A DNA stretch of 64,000 nt, taken from contig NZ_JAJUXG010000011.1 of the NCBI RefSeq assembly GCF_021390535.1, positions 310,001 to 374,000 on the forward strand, given 5' to 3'. Source of the DNA: Dyadobacter sp. CY312. Lineage in GTDB: Bacteria; Bacteroidota; Bacteroidia; Cytophagales; Spirosomataceae. A program made the translations under genes and the position numbers. Each line of letters opens with the position of its first letter. Position 1 is the stretch's first letter. A model generated the notes under the pieces. That model searched no databases. It was not told the origin of the DNA and saw nothing but the letters and a program-made list of their open reading frames with translations. Shown here in pieces: positions 26,353-34,802 of this stretch.

Positions 26353-28848
26353 ATGACCTCCCTTTTTGAGGAAGAAACTACTTTATTCGCCGATTTAATA
26401 TTACCGGTACCAATTCCTTCACTGTTTACATACAGAGTGCCAAGGGAAATGAGCGAGCTGATCAAAATTGGCGCAAGGGTAATCGTGCAGTTTGGACAGA
26501 AAAGAGTACTTACAGCCGCCGTAGCACAGATTCATACAACTCCACCAGCAAAATATCAGGCAAAATACATCCTCGAATTGCTCGACGAGCAGCCGATTAT
26601 CACCACGCGGCAGCTCGAACTTTTCAACTGGATTGCAGAGTACTATTTATGCAACATCGGTGAGGTCCTCAACGTGGCGTTACCGGCAGGACTAAAAATA
26701 ACCAGTCAGTCACGGATACAATTCAATCCTGAGTTTGATTATTACGACCTACTTACCGACCTGGAACATGTTGTACTGGATGAGATCAAAAAACACCAGA
26801 CGCTGTCTTATGAGGAAATAGAACGGCTGGTACAAAAATCCAATATTACTTCGCTCATTAAATCTCTTGTAGGTAAAAGGGCGGTAATCCTTTTTGAAGA
26901 AGTAAAAGAAAAATACAAGCCCAAAGTTGCAAAAAAAGTGAGGCTTACGACGGCCTATTTGTCAAATGACTCGCTGGTACAGCTTACTTCTTCGTTGGAC
27001 AAAGTACCCAAACAACAGGAAATTATTATGCGATACTTGTCGCATATACCCGTATACAACAACCCGGATTTGAATCAGAAAGGTCTGGATAAATCCATCT
27101 TTTCGCAGGACGACGGGCTTTCGGATTCCGCTTTGCAGACTCTGATTAAAAAAGGAGTTTTTGAACAGTTCGAAATTTTCATATCCCGGTTTGATGATAT
27201 TCCCGTTGGTAAGCCTGCCGAAATTGTCCTTACCGATTCTCAAAAAAATGCTTCGAAACAGATTTATGACCTCTTTTCTGAAAAGGAAGTTGTTCTCTTA
27301 CATGGGATCACTGGAAGCGGGAAGACCGAGGTTTACATTGAACTGATCAAACAGGTACTGGAAAGCGGATCTCAGGTTTTGTTTTTGTTACCTGAAATTG
27401 CCCTGACCACCCAAATCGTGGTTCGATTACGAAAAGTGTTTGACGATGTAATGGGAATCTATCACTCCAAATTTTCTGATAACGAACGTGTTGAAGTTTG
27501 GAAAGGGATTCTGGATGGAAAATTCCAGTTTGTAGTCGGCGTGCGTTCTTCGGTTTTTTTACCGTTTGATAATCTTGGACTGATTATCGTGGACGAAGAA
27601 CACGAAACTTCATACAAACAGCACGATCCCGCTCCGCGTTACAACGCCCGCGACGTAGCAGTGATGATGGCCTATATGCACAAAGGTAAAGTGCTGTTGG
27701 GATCAGCTACTCCATCACTTGAAAGTTATTTTCATGCAAAAAATGGACGCTATGGTTTGGTGGAAATGAAAGAACGCTTCGGAAACGCTGCGTTGCCAAC
27801 TTTCGAGCTTATTGATACAAAAAAAGAGAAGAAATCGAAAAAGATGAAGAATGAATTTTCTTCCGTTCTAATCGAACATCTGGAATTTAATCTGAAAAAT
27901 AAAGAACAGACCATTCTTTTTCAAAACCGCCGGGGCTACTCGCCATACCTGCAATGTGAAGAATGTAACTGGATTTCGGAATGCGCTAACTGCGACGTAA
28001 GTCTCACCTACCACATGAGGGTTGGAGAGCTTCGTTGTCATTATTGTGGCCACAAAGAGGAAGTTCCCCGCACCTGTCCCAACTGCGGATCCCCCAAAGT
28101 GAAAACAATGGGATATGGAACGGAAAAAATTGAAGAAGAACTTACGTTGATGTTTCCTTCTGCCCGTGTACAGCGGATGGATCTTGATACTACACGAGCC
28201 AAAAATGCTTACCAGCAAATTATTCAGGAATTTGAAGAGGGTGGAATAGACATACTCGTCGGAACACAGATGGTAAGCAAAGGACTCGACTTCGACAATG
28301 TGAGCATCGTTGGTATTTTCGATGCTGACCGTATGATCCATTTTCCTGAATTCAGAGCTTCGGAGCGTGCCTTTCAAATGCTGACGCAAGTTAGCGGACG
28401 AGCAGGAAGACGGGCGAACCGCCCCGGAAAGGTATTGATCCAAACTGCCAATCCGGGACAAAAACTATTGGAACGTGTTGTAACGGGCGATTATACAGGC
28501 ATGTATGAAGCCGAACTACCGGAACGTGAAAAATTTCACTATCCGCCATATACGCGTTTAATAAAAATCACTGTCAAACATCTTGACTCGACCGTTTCCA
28601 AGCGCGCTGCTGAGATACTGACTGCGAAATTGACTGCTAATTTGGGAACCGGAAGAGTACTTGGCCCGCAGCCTCCGCTGGTCGAAAGGGTACGAAATCA
28701 GTTTTTGTTCGACATTCTCATTAAACTTGAGCGAGAAAAGATTAATTTTAAGGCGGCAAAGTCGTTTATCCAGGAAAAAGTGATTGACGTACTCACCGAT
28801 AAAACATTGAAAAGTATCCATATCGTCATCGACGTGGATTGTATATAA
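26353..28848 (+). CDS. priA: Primosomal replication restart helicase
   Basis: PriA recognises stalled forks and reloads the replicative helicase. The 831-residue protein has an N-terminal 3'-DNA-binding domain (ADLILPVPIPSLFTYRVP), a Walker A motif LLHGITGSGKTEVYIELIK, a DEEH box in LIIVDEEHETSYKQHD, and helicase motif SATPSLESYFHA. The zinc region has eight cysteines in four CxxC pairs (CEECNWISECANCDVSL, CHYCGHKEEVPRTCPNCG). FDADRMIHFPEFRASERAFQ and QVSGRAGRRANRPGKVLIQT complete the second helicase lobe. Length and order are normal. No promoter was clearly seen in the 96 bases after the toxin gene. Confidence 0.97.
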   Translation: MTSLFEEETTLFADLILPVPIPSLFTYRVPREMSELIKIGARVIVQFGQKRVLTAAVAQIHTTPPAKYQAKYILELLDEQPIITTRQLELFNWIAEYYLCNIGEVLNVALPAGLKITSQSRIQFNPEFDYYDLLTDLEHVVLDEIKKHQTLSYEEIERLVQKSNITSLIKSLVGKRAVILFEEVKEKYKPKVAKKVRLTTAYLSNDSLVQLTSSLDKVPKQQEIIMRYLSHIPVYNNPDLNQKGLDKSIFSQDDGLSDSALQTLIKKGVFEQFEIFISRFDDIPVGKPAEIVLTDSQKNASKQIYDLFSEKEVVLLHGITGSGKTEVYIELIKQVLESGSQVLFLLPEIALTTQIVVRLRKVFDDVMGIYHSKFSDNERVEVWKGILDGKFQFVVGVRSSVFLPFDNLGLIIVDEEHETSYKQHDPAPRYNARDVAVMMAYMHKGKVLLGSATPSLESYFHAKNGRYGLVEMKERFGNAALPTFELIDTKKEKKSKKMKNEFSSVLIEHLEFNLKNKEQTILFQNRRGYSPYLQCEECNWISECANCDVSLTYHMRVGELRCHYCGHKEEVPRTCPNCGSPKVKTMGYGTEKIEEELTLMFPSARVQRMDLDTTRAKNAYQQIIQEFEEGGIDILVGTQMVSKGLDFDNVSIVGIFDADRMIHFPEFRASERAFQMLTQVSGRAGRRANRPGKVLIQTANPGQKLLERVVTGDYTGMYEAELPEREKFHYPPYTRLIKITVKHLDSTVSKRAAEILTAKLTANLGTGRVLGPQPPLVERVRNQFLFDILIKLEREKINFKAAKSFIQEKVIDVLTDKTLKSIHIVIDVDCI

Positions 28849-28878
28849 GTAAATTCATTCCATACTGCTAATTAATCT

Positions 28879-30318
28879 ATGTCTTCCAAGAAAACAAAAA
28901 TCGTTGCTACCGTCGGCCCAACTTCTGAAACAAAAGAAATGCTTCATGCGTTGGCCAAAGCCGGAGTAAACGTATTTCGCCTAAATTTTTCTCATGGCAC
29001 ACATGCCGATCATTTGGCGAGACTGAATACAATTCGTGAAATAAATGAAGAGTTCGGATATAACCTGGCCATTTTGCAGGATTTACAAGGACCAAAAATC
29101 CGTATCGGACTTGTCGCTGAAAAAGATGGCGTACTGATCGAAGCGGGTAACAAATTGATACTATCAAATACCGAAGTATTGGGTACTGCTGAAAAAGTGA
29201 GCACTCCATACGACGGAATGTATAATGACGTAAAAATCGGTGACCGTATTCTGATGGACGACGGTAAACTGGAAGTGTTGGTTACAGGTCTGGACGGCAG
29301 CGACGTAATTACAGAAGTTATTTACGGAGGTTATCTTAAATCTAAAAAAGGAGTAAACCTGCCGAACACGAGGGTTTCAATGCCTTCTGTTACTGCAAAA
29401 GATTATGAAGATCTGGATTTTGGTCTTGAACATGATGTAGAATGGGTAGCGCTTTCTTTCGTAAGAACTGCATCAGAAGTTCTAAAAGTGAAGGAATACA
29501 TTACCAACAAAGGTAAAACTGCTCGCTTGATCGCTAAAATCGAAAAGCCGGAAGCCATTACGAACATCGATGAAATCATTGAAGCTTCGGATGCGATCAT
29601 GGTTGCTCGTGGTGACCTTGGCGTTGAACTTCCGGCTGAGGAAGTACCAATGATCCAGAAAATGATTGTTGAGAAATGTAATAAAGCTGGAAAGCCCGTT
29701 ATTGTAGCAACGCAAATGCTGGAAAGTATGATCGAAAGCCCACGTGCAACACGTGCTGAGCTAAGTGACGTTGCGAACTCTGTACTTGACGGTGCTGATG
29801 CAGTAATGCTAAGTGCTGAAACAGCATCGGGTAAATACCCAATTCTTGCTGTTGAGAGCATGACCCGAACCATCGAAAGAATCGAATCTTCAACTGATAG
29901 TGTTTATTTCAAATACCACGCATTTGTAAACGAAAGCCCTGGTGCTGACAAACTGAACGATAACGTAGTAATGAGTGCCTGCCGTTTGGCTCGTGATACA
30001 CATGCTGCGGCCATTATCGGTATTACACGTTCGGGTTATACTTCTTTCCGTCTGTCTCACCACCGCCCAAAAGCAGGTTTGCTGATCTTTACTTCCAACA
30101 AAGTATTGATGAACCAACTGGCGCTTTATTGGGGAACGAAAGTATTCTTCTACGATCGTGACCAGGGTGTTACCACTGACGACCTGATTGAAGACATTAA
30201 ATTATTCCTTGTTGAAAAAGGAGAATTGCAAAAAGGAGATGTGTTTATCAACACATTAAGTATGCCTGTTTCAAAACACCGCAAAACCAATACGGTTAAG
30301 TTGAGTATAGTGGAATAG
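28879..30318 (+). CDS. pyk: Pyruvate kinase
   Basis: Pyk converts phosphoenolpyruvate and ADP to pyruvate and ATP in the last step of glycolysis. The 479-residue protein carries KTKIVATVGPTSETKEML, VFRLNFSHGTHADH, ILQDLQGPKIRIG, the active-site Lys in ARLIAKIEKPEAITNIDEI, IMVARGDLGVELPAEEVP and PVIVATQMLESMIESPRATR, followed by the C-terminal allosteric domain (AAIIGITRSGYTSFRLSHHR). It lies 30 bases after priA, and a good terminator follows. Confidence 0.98.
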   Translation: MSSKKTKIVATVGPTSETKEMLHALAKAGVNVFRLNFSHGTHADHLARLNTIREINEEFGYNLAILQDLQGPKIRIGLVAEKDGVLIEAGNKLILSNTEVLGTAEKVSTPYDGMYNDVKIGDRILMDDGKLEVLVTGLDGSDVITEVIYGGYLKSKKGVNLPNTRVSMPSVTAKDYEDLDFGLEHDVEWVALSFVRTASEVLKVKEYITNKGKTARLIAKIEKPEAITNIDEIIEASDAIMVARGDLGVELPAEEVPMIQKMIVEKCNKAGKPVIVATQMLESMIESPRATRAELSDVANSVLDGADAVMLSAETASGKYPILAVESMTRTIERIESSTDSVYFKYHAFVNESPGADKLNDNVVMSACRLARDTHAAAIIGITRSGYTSFRLSHHRPKAGLLIFTSNKVLMNQLALYWGTKVFFYDRDQGVTTDDLIEDIKLFLVEKGELQKGDVFINTLSMPVSKHRKTNTVKLSIVE

Positions 30319-30336
30319 AAAATTGAGCAAGGAGAT

Positions 30337-30382
30337 AAGGGCATAGATTAAGGTAACAAATTCCTTTTTCTATGCCCTTTTT
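30337..30382 (+). terminator. Terminator of pyk
   Basis: AAGGGCATAG (30337-30346) pairs perfectly with CTATGCCCTT (30370-30379), followed by more T residues. The loop is 23 bases, longer than usual. Confidence 0.75.
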
Positions 30383-30519
30383 CATTGAAAGAGTAGCGAT
30401 TTTACTTCTTGCATTTAAGCCTTTTTTGACCCAATTTCCCCATCCCCACCTCTCCCTTAGCCCATGCTATAATTCAACTAATATTCTTATATTTGAGTAT
30501 CAGCAAAACAAGTTTAGCA

Positions 30520-31143
30520 ATGATAGCTTCACCAGGTCCGAGCAAGGTTTTGCCCAAAATCTCTGCCAAGAACATACCCAGCGTTTTGATCCATGAAATA
30601 ATAGACGGAAAACCTTTGTATCGCAAAGGCTACCGGGAAGTATTGGCCAAAACCAAGAAACTCGAAGACATTATGGGTTCAAGTTCATTGCAGTTTTTTA
30701 TCATCGATTATATTCTCGGGTTGTTATATCCAAGTATTGATCGGGCTAAATATCTTATCGCAACCAACGAAGCCGGACTCCATTTAGATCGCCGCAACAA
30801 TCTTGCAGGAGATATACTCATCTTTGATAAGGATGTTCTAACCATAGACAAGATCAACAAGCATTATTCTAGTGTACCTCCAAAACTTTCGATTGAAATT
30901 GATCTGGACATTGAGTTAGAAGACTTTACTGAAAACAGCTACATAGCGGTTAAAACAAAAAAACTATTAGAATTTGGAGTTGAAAAAGTAATCTGGTTTT
31001 TGACTGAATCCAAAAACGTAATGATTGCTACTCCGAATGGAGATTGGCAAATTCGGGATTGGAATCGTGATGTGGAAATTATGAATGGCATTGTTTGTAA
31101 TGTAGGAAACTACCTAAAGGAACAAGGTTCAGAATTCGCCTGA
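30520..31143 (+). CDS. Uma2-family putative endonuclease
   Basis: This 207-residue protein looks like the Uma2 (DUF820) family, which has a PD-(D/E)XK nuclease fold. The family pattern shows in VLIHEIIDGKPLYRKGYREV, RNNLAGDILIFDKDVL, PPKLSIEIDLDIELE and a later KTKKLLEFGVEKVIWFL, with Asp, Glu-x-Asp and Lys residues in the right order for a nuclease core. The ATG at 30520 (MIASPGPSKVLPK) is preferred to a TTG at 30493. Biological role is unknown; such genes are often multicopy in Bacteroidota and cyanobacteria. A terminator follows. Confidence 0.78.
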   Translation: MIASPGPSKVLPKISAKNIPSVLIHEIIDGKPLYRKGYREVLAKTKKLEDIMGSSSLQFFIIDYILGLLYPSIDRAKYLIATNEAGLHLDRRNNLAGDILIFDKDVLTIDKINKHYSSVPPKLSIEIDLDIELEDFTENSYIAVKTKKLLEFGVEKVIWFLTESKNVMIATPNGDWQIRDWNRDVEIMNGIVCNVGNYLKEQGSEFA

Positions 31144-31166
31144 GCTTGCCAATAACATAAATTATC

Positions 31167-31194
31167 AACGATGTAAAACCTGCATCGTTTTTTT
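31167..31194 (+). terminator. Terminator of the Uma2 gene
   Basis: AACGATG (31167-31173) pairs with CATCGTT (31183-31189), followed by a run of T to 31194. Confidence 0.8.
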
Positions 31195-31206
31195 ACTATG
31201 ATCTAT

Positions 31207-31242
31207 AACTAATAAAATAGTTACAAAACTACTCTAATTGAG
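31207..31242 (+). promoter_or_regulatory. Candidate BlaI-type operator upstream of the CarboxypepD/TonB gene
   Basis: AACTAATAAAATAGTT (31207-31222) is a dyad of the form AACTA-N6-TAGTT and is identical to the site before the blaI-like gene. Exactly 20 bases further on, AACTA recurs at 31227, a degenerate second site (AACTACTCTAATT), which repeats the 20-base spacing seen at blaI. The site lies about 64-79 bases before the start codon at 31286. Confidence 0.7.
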
Positions 31243-31285
31243 CCAGTACACTCATCAATAATATCCTAAATTTACCCGTAATCAC

Positions 31286-32317
31286 ATGAGAAAATTTGGA
31301 CTTACTCTATTATTATTATCGATAATATCCTATCAGTCAATTTGTTTTGCTTTCCAATCCCTCCAACGAATACAGACTGATGGAAGTAGTTTCACAATTC
31401 AGGGACATATTACCGATGAATCAGGATCTCCACTAGATAGGGTAACGCTAAGCGTAAAATGGAAAGAAAATGAGAGTCTTACTGATAAAAACGGCACTTT
31501 CACAGTTTTCAATGTGAACGATGGTGATACCATCATTGCAAACCACGAATCACACATATCACAGAGCTTTGTGGTAAAAAAGAATATCAGTAATTACTTC
31601 ATAAACCTGAAAGCAAAACATAAAAAGATTTTAGTGCAGAAGGTAGCCGTGCGTGACAGTATTTCAAAGAAAAGTCAATGGAAGAGGAATATAACCGGCA
31701 TCGTATATGGCGAAGACAAAAAGGGATTGAGCGATGCTACCGTAATCGCAAAAGAAACCAAACTTGCTATGGCTACGGACAGTACCGGAAGTTTTGAACT
31801 ACTGGGTTTGTCAACAAACGACCAACTAGTTGTAAGCCATGTTGGCTTTGAAAGTCAGGAATTTAAACTTGATGAATCCAAGACAACTTACAGTATATAC
31901 TTAAAAAAGAAGCAAGTCCAACTTGGCGAAATAGTTATCGTTGGCTATGCAACAAGTAAAGAAAGCACAAACTCACTGGTGTCTGCAAACAACTATGCAG
32001 CAGAAATGGTGATTGTAGAACAAAATCCCGAATTCCCTGGTGGAAACCAGGCTTTGATCTTGTATATAGCTAGAAACATCTTATATCCTGCCGAAGCCAG
32101 AAGGGAAAAGATTCAAGGCAGGATAAATGTCTCCTTCACAGTAAATGAAGCTGGAAATATCCGAAGTCCGAAAATTTCTCAGAAAATAGGATTTGGGATT
32201 GACGAAGAAATCATGCGTGTTGTACTTAATATGCCAAAATGGTCCCCGGCAAAACAAAACAACAAGCCTGTCGCTGTGGAGTACATACTACCCCTTCAAT
32301 TCTTCCTGGAAAAATAA
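31286..32317 (+). CDS. Secreted CarboxypepD-repeat protein with TonB C-terminal domain
   Basis: The 343-residue protein has an N-terminal signal sequence (residues 1-22), then two CarboxypepD-regulatory-like domains, about 37-108 (FTIQGHITDESGSPLDRVTL) and 134-208 (NITGIVYGEDKKGLSDATV). A TonB-box-like segment, GEIVIVGYATSK, lies at 214-225. A TonB C-terminal domain covers about 243-343 (VEQNPEFPGGNQALILYI, then INVSFTVNEAGNI and MPKWSPAKQNNKPVAVEYIL). The C-terminal half is closely related to the two M56 peptidases downstream, but the M56 part is missing. It is therefore a truncated or stand-alone relative in the same locus and probably under the same repressor. Function is unknown. Confidence 0.85.
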   Translation: MRKFGLTLLLLSIISYQSICFAFQSLQRIQTDGSSFTIQGHITDESGSPLDRVTLSVKWKENESLTDKNGTFTVFNVNDGDTIIANHESHISQSFVVKKNISNYFINLKAKHKKILVQKVAVRDSISKKSQWKRNITGIVYGEDKKGLSDATVIAKETKLAMATDSTGSFELLGLSTNDQLVVSHVGFESQEFKLDESKTTYSIYLKKKQVQLGEIVIVGYATSKESTNSLVSANNYAAEMVIVEQNPEFPGGNQALILYIARNILYPAEARREKIQGRINVSFTVNEAGNIRSPKISQKIGFGIDEEIMRVVLNMPKWSPAKQNNKPVAVEYILPLQFFLEK

Positions 32318-32379
32318 TAGATTCTTAGACTCATCGGAAGAGTACCTGTCGAGTAATACTTTCAATAACACTCTATATT

Positions 32380-32415
32380 AACTAATAAAATAGTTTTGAA
32401 ACTAATAAAATAGTC
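32380..32415 (+). promoter_or_regulatory. Tandem operator of the BlaI-type repressor
   Basis: AACTAATAAAATAGTT (32380-32395) and AACTAATAAAATAGTC (32400-32415) are two copies of an AACTA-N6-TAGTT dyad with starts 20 bases apart, two helical turns. The second copy fills the spacer of the promoter at 32395-32424, where a bound repressor would block RNA polymerase. BlaI/MecI repressors are known to bind comparable dyads before their own operons. Confidence 0.8.
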
Positions 32416-32424
32416 TTAACTTTG
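32395..32424 (+). promoter_or_regulatory. Promoter of the blaI-M56 operon
   Basis: TTTG at 32395-32398 and TAACTTTG at 32417-32424 match the Bacteroidota -33 and -7 consensus exactly, with an 18-base spacer. The start codon follows 38 bases later. Confidence 0.78.
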
Positions 32425-32462
32425 AATATCCAATTTAAACTACTGTAAATACAAAATATACA

Positions 32463-32837
32463 ATGGAAATTCGCACATTAACCAGAGCGGAAGAAGAGAT
32501 CATGAGAATTCTGTGGGTTTTGAAAAAAGCCTTTGTGAAGGATATACTTGCTGAGATGCCTGAGCCCAAGCCAGCGTATAACACCGTTTCCACCATCGTC
32601 CGTATTCTCGAAAAGAAAGAAGTGGTGGGCTATAACGCTTACGGAAAGACCCACGAATACTATCCCCTCATAACAGAAGAGGAATACAAAAAATATGAAA
32701 TGCAGCAGCTGATGGTCAATTACTTTGATAATTCGCTGCCTAATCTTGTTTCGTTTTTTGTGAAAGAGAACGACTTAAAGACAAAAGATCTGGATGAAAT
32801 CATGAAACTGATCAATCAACACAAAAACGAACAGTAG
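32463..32837 (+). CDS. BlaI/MecI-family transcriptional repressor
   Basis: The 124-residue cytoplasmic protein has the BlaI/MecI winged helix at residues 5-75: LTRAEEEIMRILWVLKKAFV, KDILAEMPEPKPAYNTVSTI and VRILEKKEVVGYNAYGKTHE. In the Staphylococcus system BlaI represses the operon until the M56 sensor peptidase triggers its cleavage. Here two M56 genes follow directly (14 bases downstream), so the same scheme is likely. A tandem operator lies within the promoter just upstream, consistent with autoregulation. No beta-lactamase or penicillin-binding protein gene is next to it, so the controlled genes are apparently the M56-TonB proteins themselves. Confidence 0.92.
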   Translation: MEIRTLTRAEEEIMRILWVLKKAFVKDILAEMPEPKPAYNTVSTIVRILEKKEVVGYNAYGKTHEYYPLITEEEYKKYEMQQLMVNYFDNSLPNLVSFFVKENDLKTKDLDEIMKLINQHKNEQ

Positions 32838-32850
32838 TTCTATATTCGCT

Positions 32851-34773
32851 ATGGAAACGATCTTATTATATATAGGAAAAGTCAGTTTGTATTGGATCCT
32901 GTTCTATGCCTGTTACCAGCTGTTTCTCAGGCAACAAACATTTTTTATGTGGAACCGATTGTACCTGATTTCTGCACTGTTGGCGTCTTTTGCATTGCCT
33001 TTTATCATCTATCCGGAATCTGCACCGGAGATTCCTGTGATATACGAAGTAAGCGCCGCTAGTTTTTCTGTGAATTATGTCAAAGCAGAAGAAACCTCAA
33101 TCTTCACCTGGATCAATGCCTTCATTGTAATTTATCTGTTTGCTGTTCTGCGCCGGTTCTATGAAATGCTCGGCAATATCCGCCAGCTCAAAGGATTTAT
33201 TCGTGATGGAGAATTGATCGAACTGGAAGACTGCAAAGTAGTTCTGATTGATTCAAATGATGTCGGTTCGTTTTCATTTCTGAAATGGATTGTAGTAAAC
33301 CGTAACGATTATGAAAATCACTTTGATGCCATATTGAGGCATGAAATGGTTCATACGTCTCAGGGGCACACTTTCGATATTCTTTTCGTAGAAATTTTAA
33401 GGATTCTCTTCTGGTTCAACCCTGTTCTGATTCTCTACAAAAACGCCTTGCAGGAAGTACATGAATACCTGGCCGACGAGGCCGCGCCAAATCGTGAAAA
33501 CTATGCCAATTTCCTGGTTTCCTATGGGCTAAACGCACCCATTGCGGCACTCACCAATCACTTTTTTAAACCGTCTCAGCTTAAAAGTCGTATTGAAATG
33601 ATTTATAAAAGCCGTTCTTCCAAATGGTTACGTTCTTCTTATATTCTGACTTTCGGTTTTATAGGTGCCATAGCCTTGCTCATTGCTGGATGTGAAAGGA
33701 TCAAAAAGAACTTCTCGGAAAGTAGCTCGGAAGTTCCCGGCCAGGAAATGGACTCTACCAAAACGATACAAGTGAAAGGCTGGATTGCCAGTGCGGAAAC
33801 AAAACTAGCAATTCCCGGAGCCAATGTTGTTGTGGAAGGATTGCAGCTTGGCACCACAACCGACAGCGATGGTAAATTTGTGATCAATGCACCTGCTTAT
33901 AGCAACCTGCTAATTTCCTTTCCTGGTTTTAAAACACAACTAAGACCTTTAAACGGTATATCTGATCACGGAATAGCACTTTCACCAAGAGAAGACACTG
34001 AATCTTCTTCTTCCGATCAAGAAGATTTGCCAGTAGTTTCAGGAGAAGCGAGGATACAAACTCTTGAACTACCCACAGAAGGAAAAGTCTTTACTGTCGT
34101 TGAAAAACAACCGGAATTCCCGGGTGGCAACAAGGCGATGTATAAGTTTTTAGGAAATAACATAAAGTACCCGACTGCGGCGGCAAGAGCCAATGTAAGC
34201 GGACGTGTTTTCCTATCTTTTGTTGTAACCACAAATGGAAATATACAGGATGTAAAGATCTTGAAAGGAATTGGATTTGGTTGCGATGAAGAGGCGGTTA
34301 GGGTAGTATCCCAATTCCCAAAGTGGAAACCAGGAACACAGGATGGTCAGGCAGTGAATGTTAAATACAACCTTCCCATTAATTTTCAGATTGACAATGA
34401 TGACAAAGTTGGAAATCGGAAGCTATCTGGTAATGAGATTACCGATAGGCAAAAGGAGCTTGCGTTGATAAAAAGATCAAATTCTTCCGGTTACACAGGG
34501 CAGGATTCAAATTCCGTCTTCTTTGTTCAACAGTCTCCCATGAATATAAGGTTCAGTGGTAGCGGTCTTACAGCTGACAAGCAACCTTTACTTGTGGTAG
34601 ATGGAAAACTTGTGGAGAATCATGATGGTCTTTTAAAAATCAATCCCAAGTCAATAGAATCGATTGATGTTTTAAAAGACCATTCAGCTACATCTAAATA
34701 CGGGAAAAAGGGAATCAACGGAGTTATATTGATAACAACAAAAAAGGCAACCTTCTCAGATTCCAGAAACTAA
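32851..34773 (+). CDS. BlaR1-like M56 peptidase fused to CarboxypepD, TonB and plug-like domains
   Basis: This 640-residue inner-membrane protein starts with a BlaR1-type M56 metallopeptidase (residues 1-255): helices at the N-terminus and near 85-105, the zinc motif HEMVH at 164-168 and the later ligand region HEYLADE at 204-210. Another helix at 263-280 leads to the periplasm. A CarboxypepD-like domain (about 305-380, GANVVVEGLQLGTTTDSDGK) and a TonB C-terminal domain (about 418-513, VEKQPEFPGGNKAM) follow. The end (about 575-632) resembles a SusC plug: LLVVDGKLVEN, SIESIDVLKDHSATSKYGKK, GINGVILITTKK. BlaR1 normally has a penicillin-binding sensor here instead. The peptidase presumably acts on the BlaI repressor. 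Confidence 0.86.
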   Translation: METILLYIGKVSLYWILFYACYQLFLRQQTFFMWNRLYLISALLASFALPFIIYPESAPEIPVIYEVSAASFSVNYVKAEETSIFTWINAFIVIYLFAVLRRFYEMLGNIRQLKGFIRDGELIELEDCKVVLIDSNDVGSFSFLKWIVVNRNDYENHFDAILRHEMVHTSQGHTFDILFVEILRILFWFNPVLILYKNALQEVHEYLADEAAPNRENYANFLVSYGLNAPIAALTNHFFKPSQLKSRIEMIYKSRSSKWLRSSYILTFGFIGAIALLIAGCERIKKNFSESSSEVPGQEMDSTKTIQVKGWIASAETKLAIPGANVVVEGLQLGTTTDSDGKFVINAPAYSNLLISFPGFKTQLRPLNGISDHGIALSPREDTESSSSDQEDLPVVSGEARIQTLELPTEGKVFTVVEKQPEFPGGNKAMYKFLGNNIKYPTAAARANVSGRVFLSFVVTTNGNIQDVKILKGIGFGCDEEAVRVVSQFPKWKPGTQDGQAVNVKYNLPINFQIDNDDKVGNRKLSGNEITDRQKELALIKRSNSSGYTGQDSNSVFFVQQSPMNIRFSGSGLTADKQPLLVVDGKLVENHDGLLKINPKSIESIDVLKDHSATSKYGKKGINGVILITTKKATFSDSRN

Positions 34774-34802
34774 CAGTAAGATCACAATCACTAGCAACAC
34801 CT

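Noticed and set aside
27868..28461. 197-residue minus-strand ORF
   Set aside because: It is the antisense shadow of the priA zinc region; the Cys-rich plus-strand codons explain its length.
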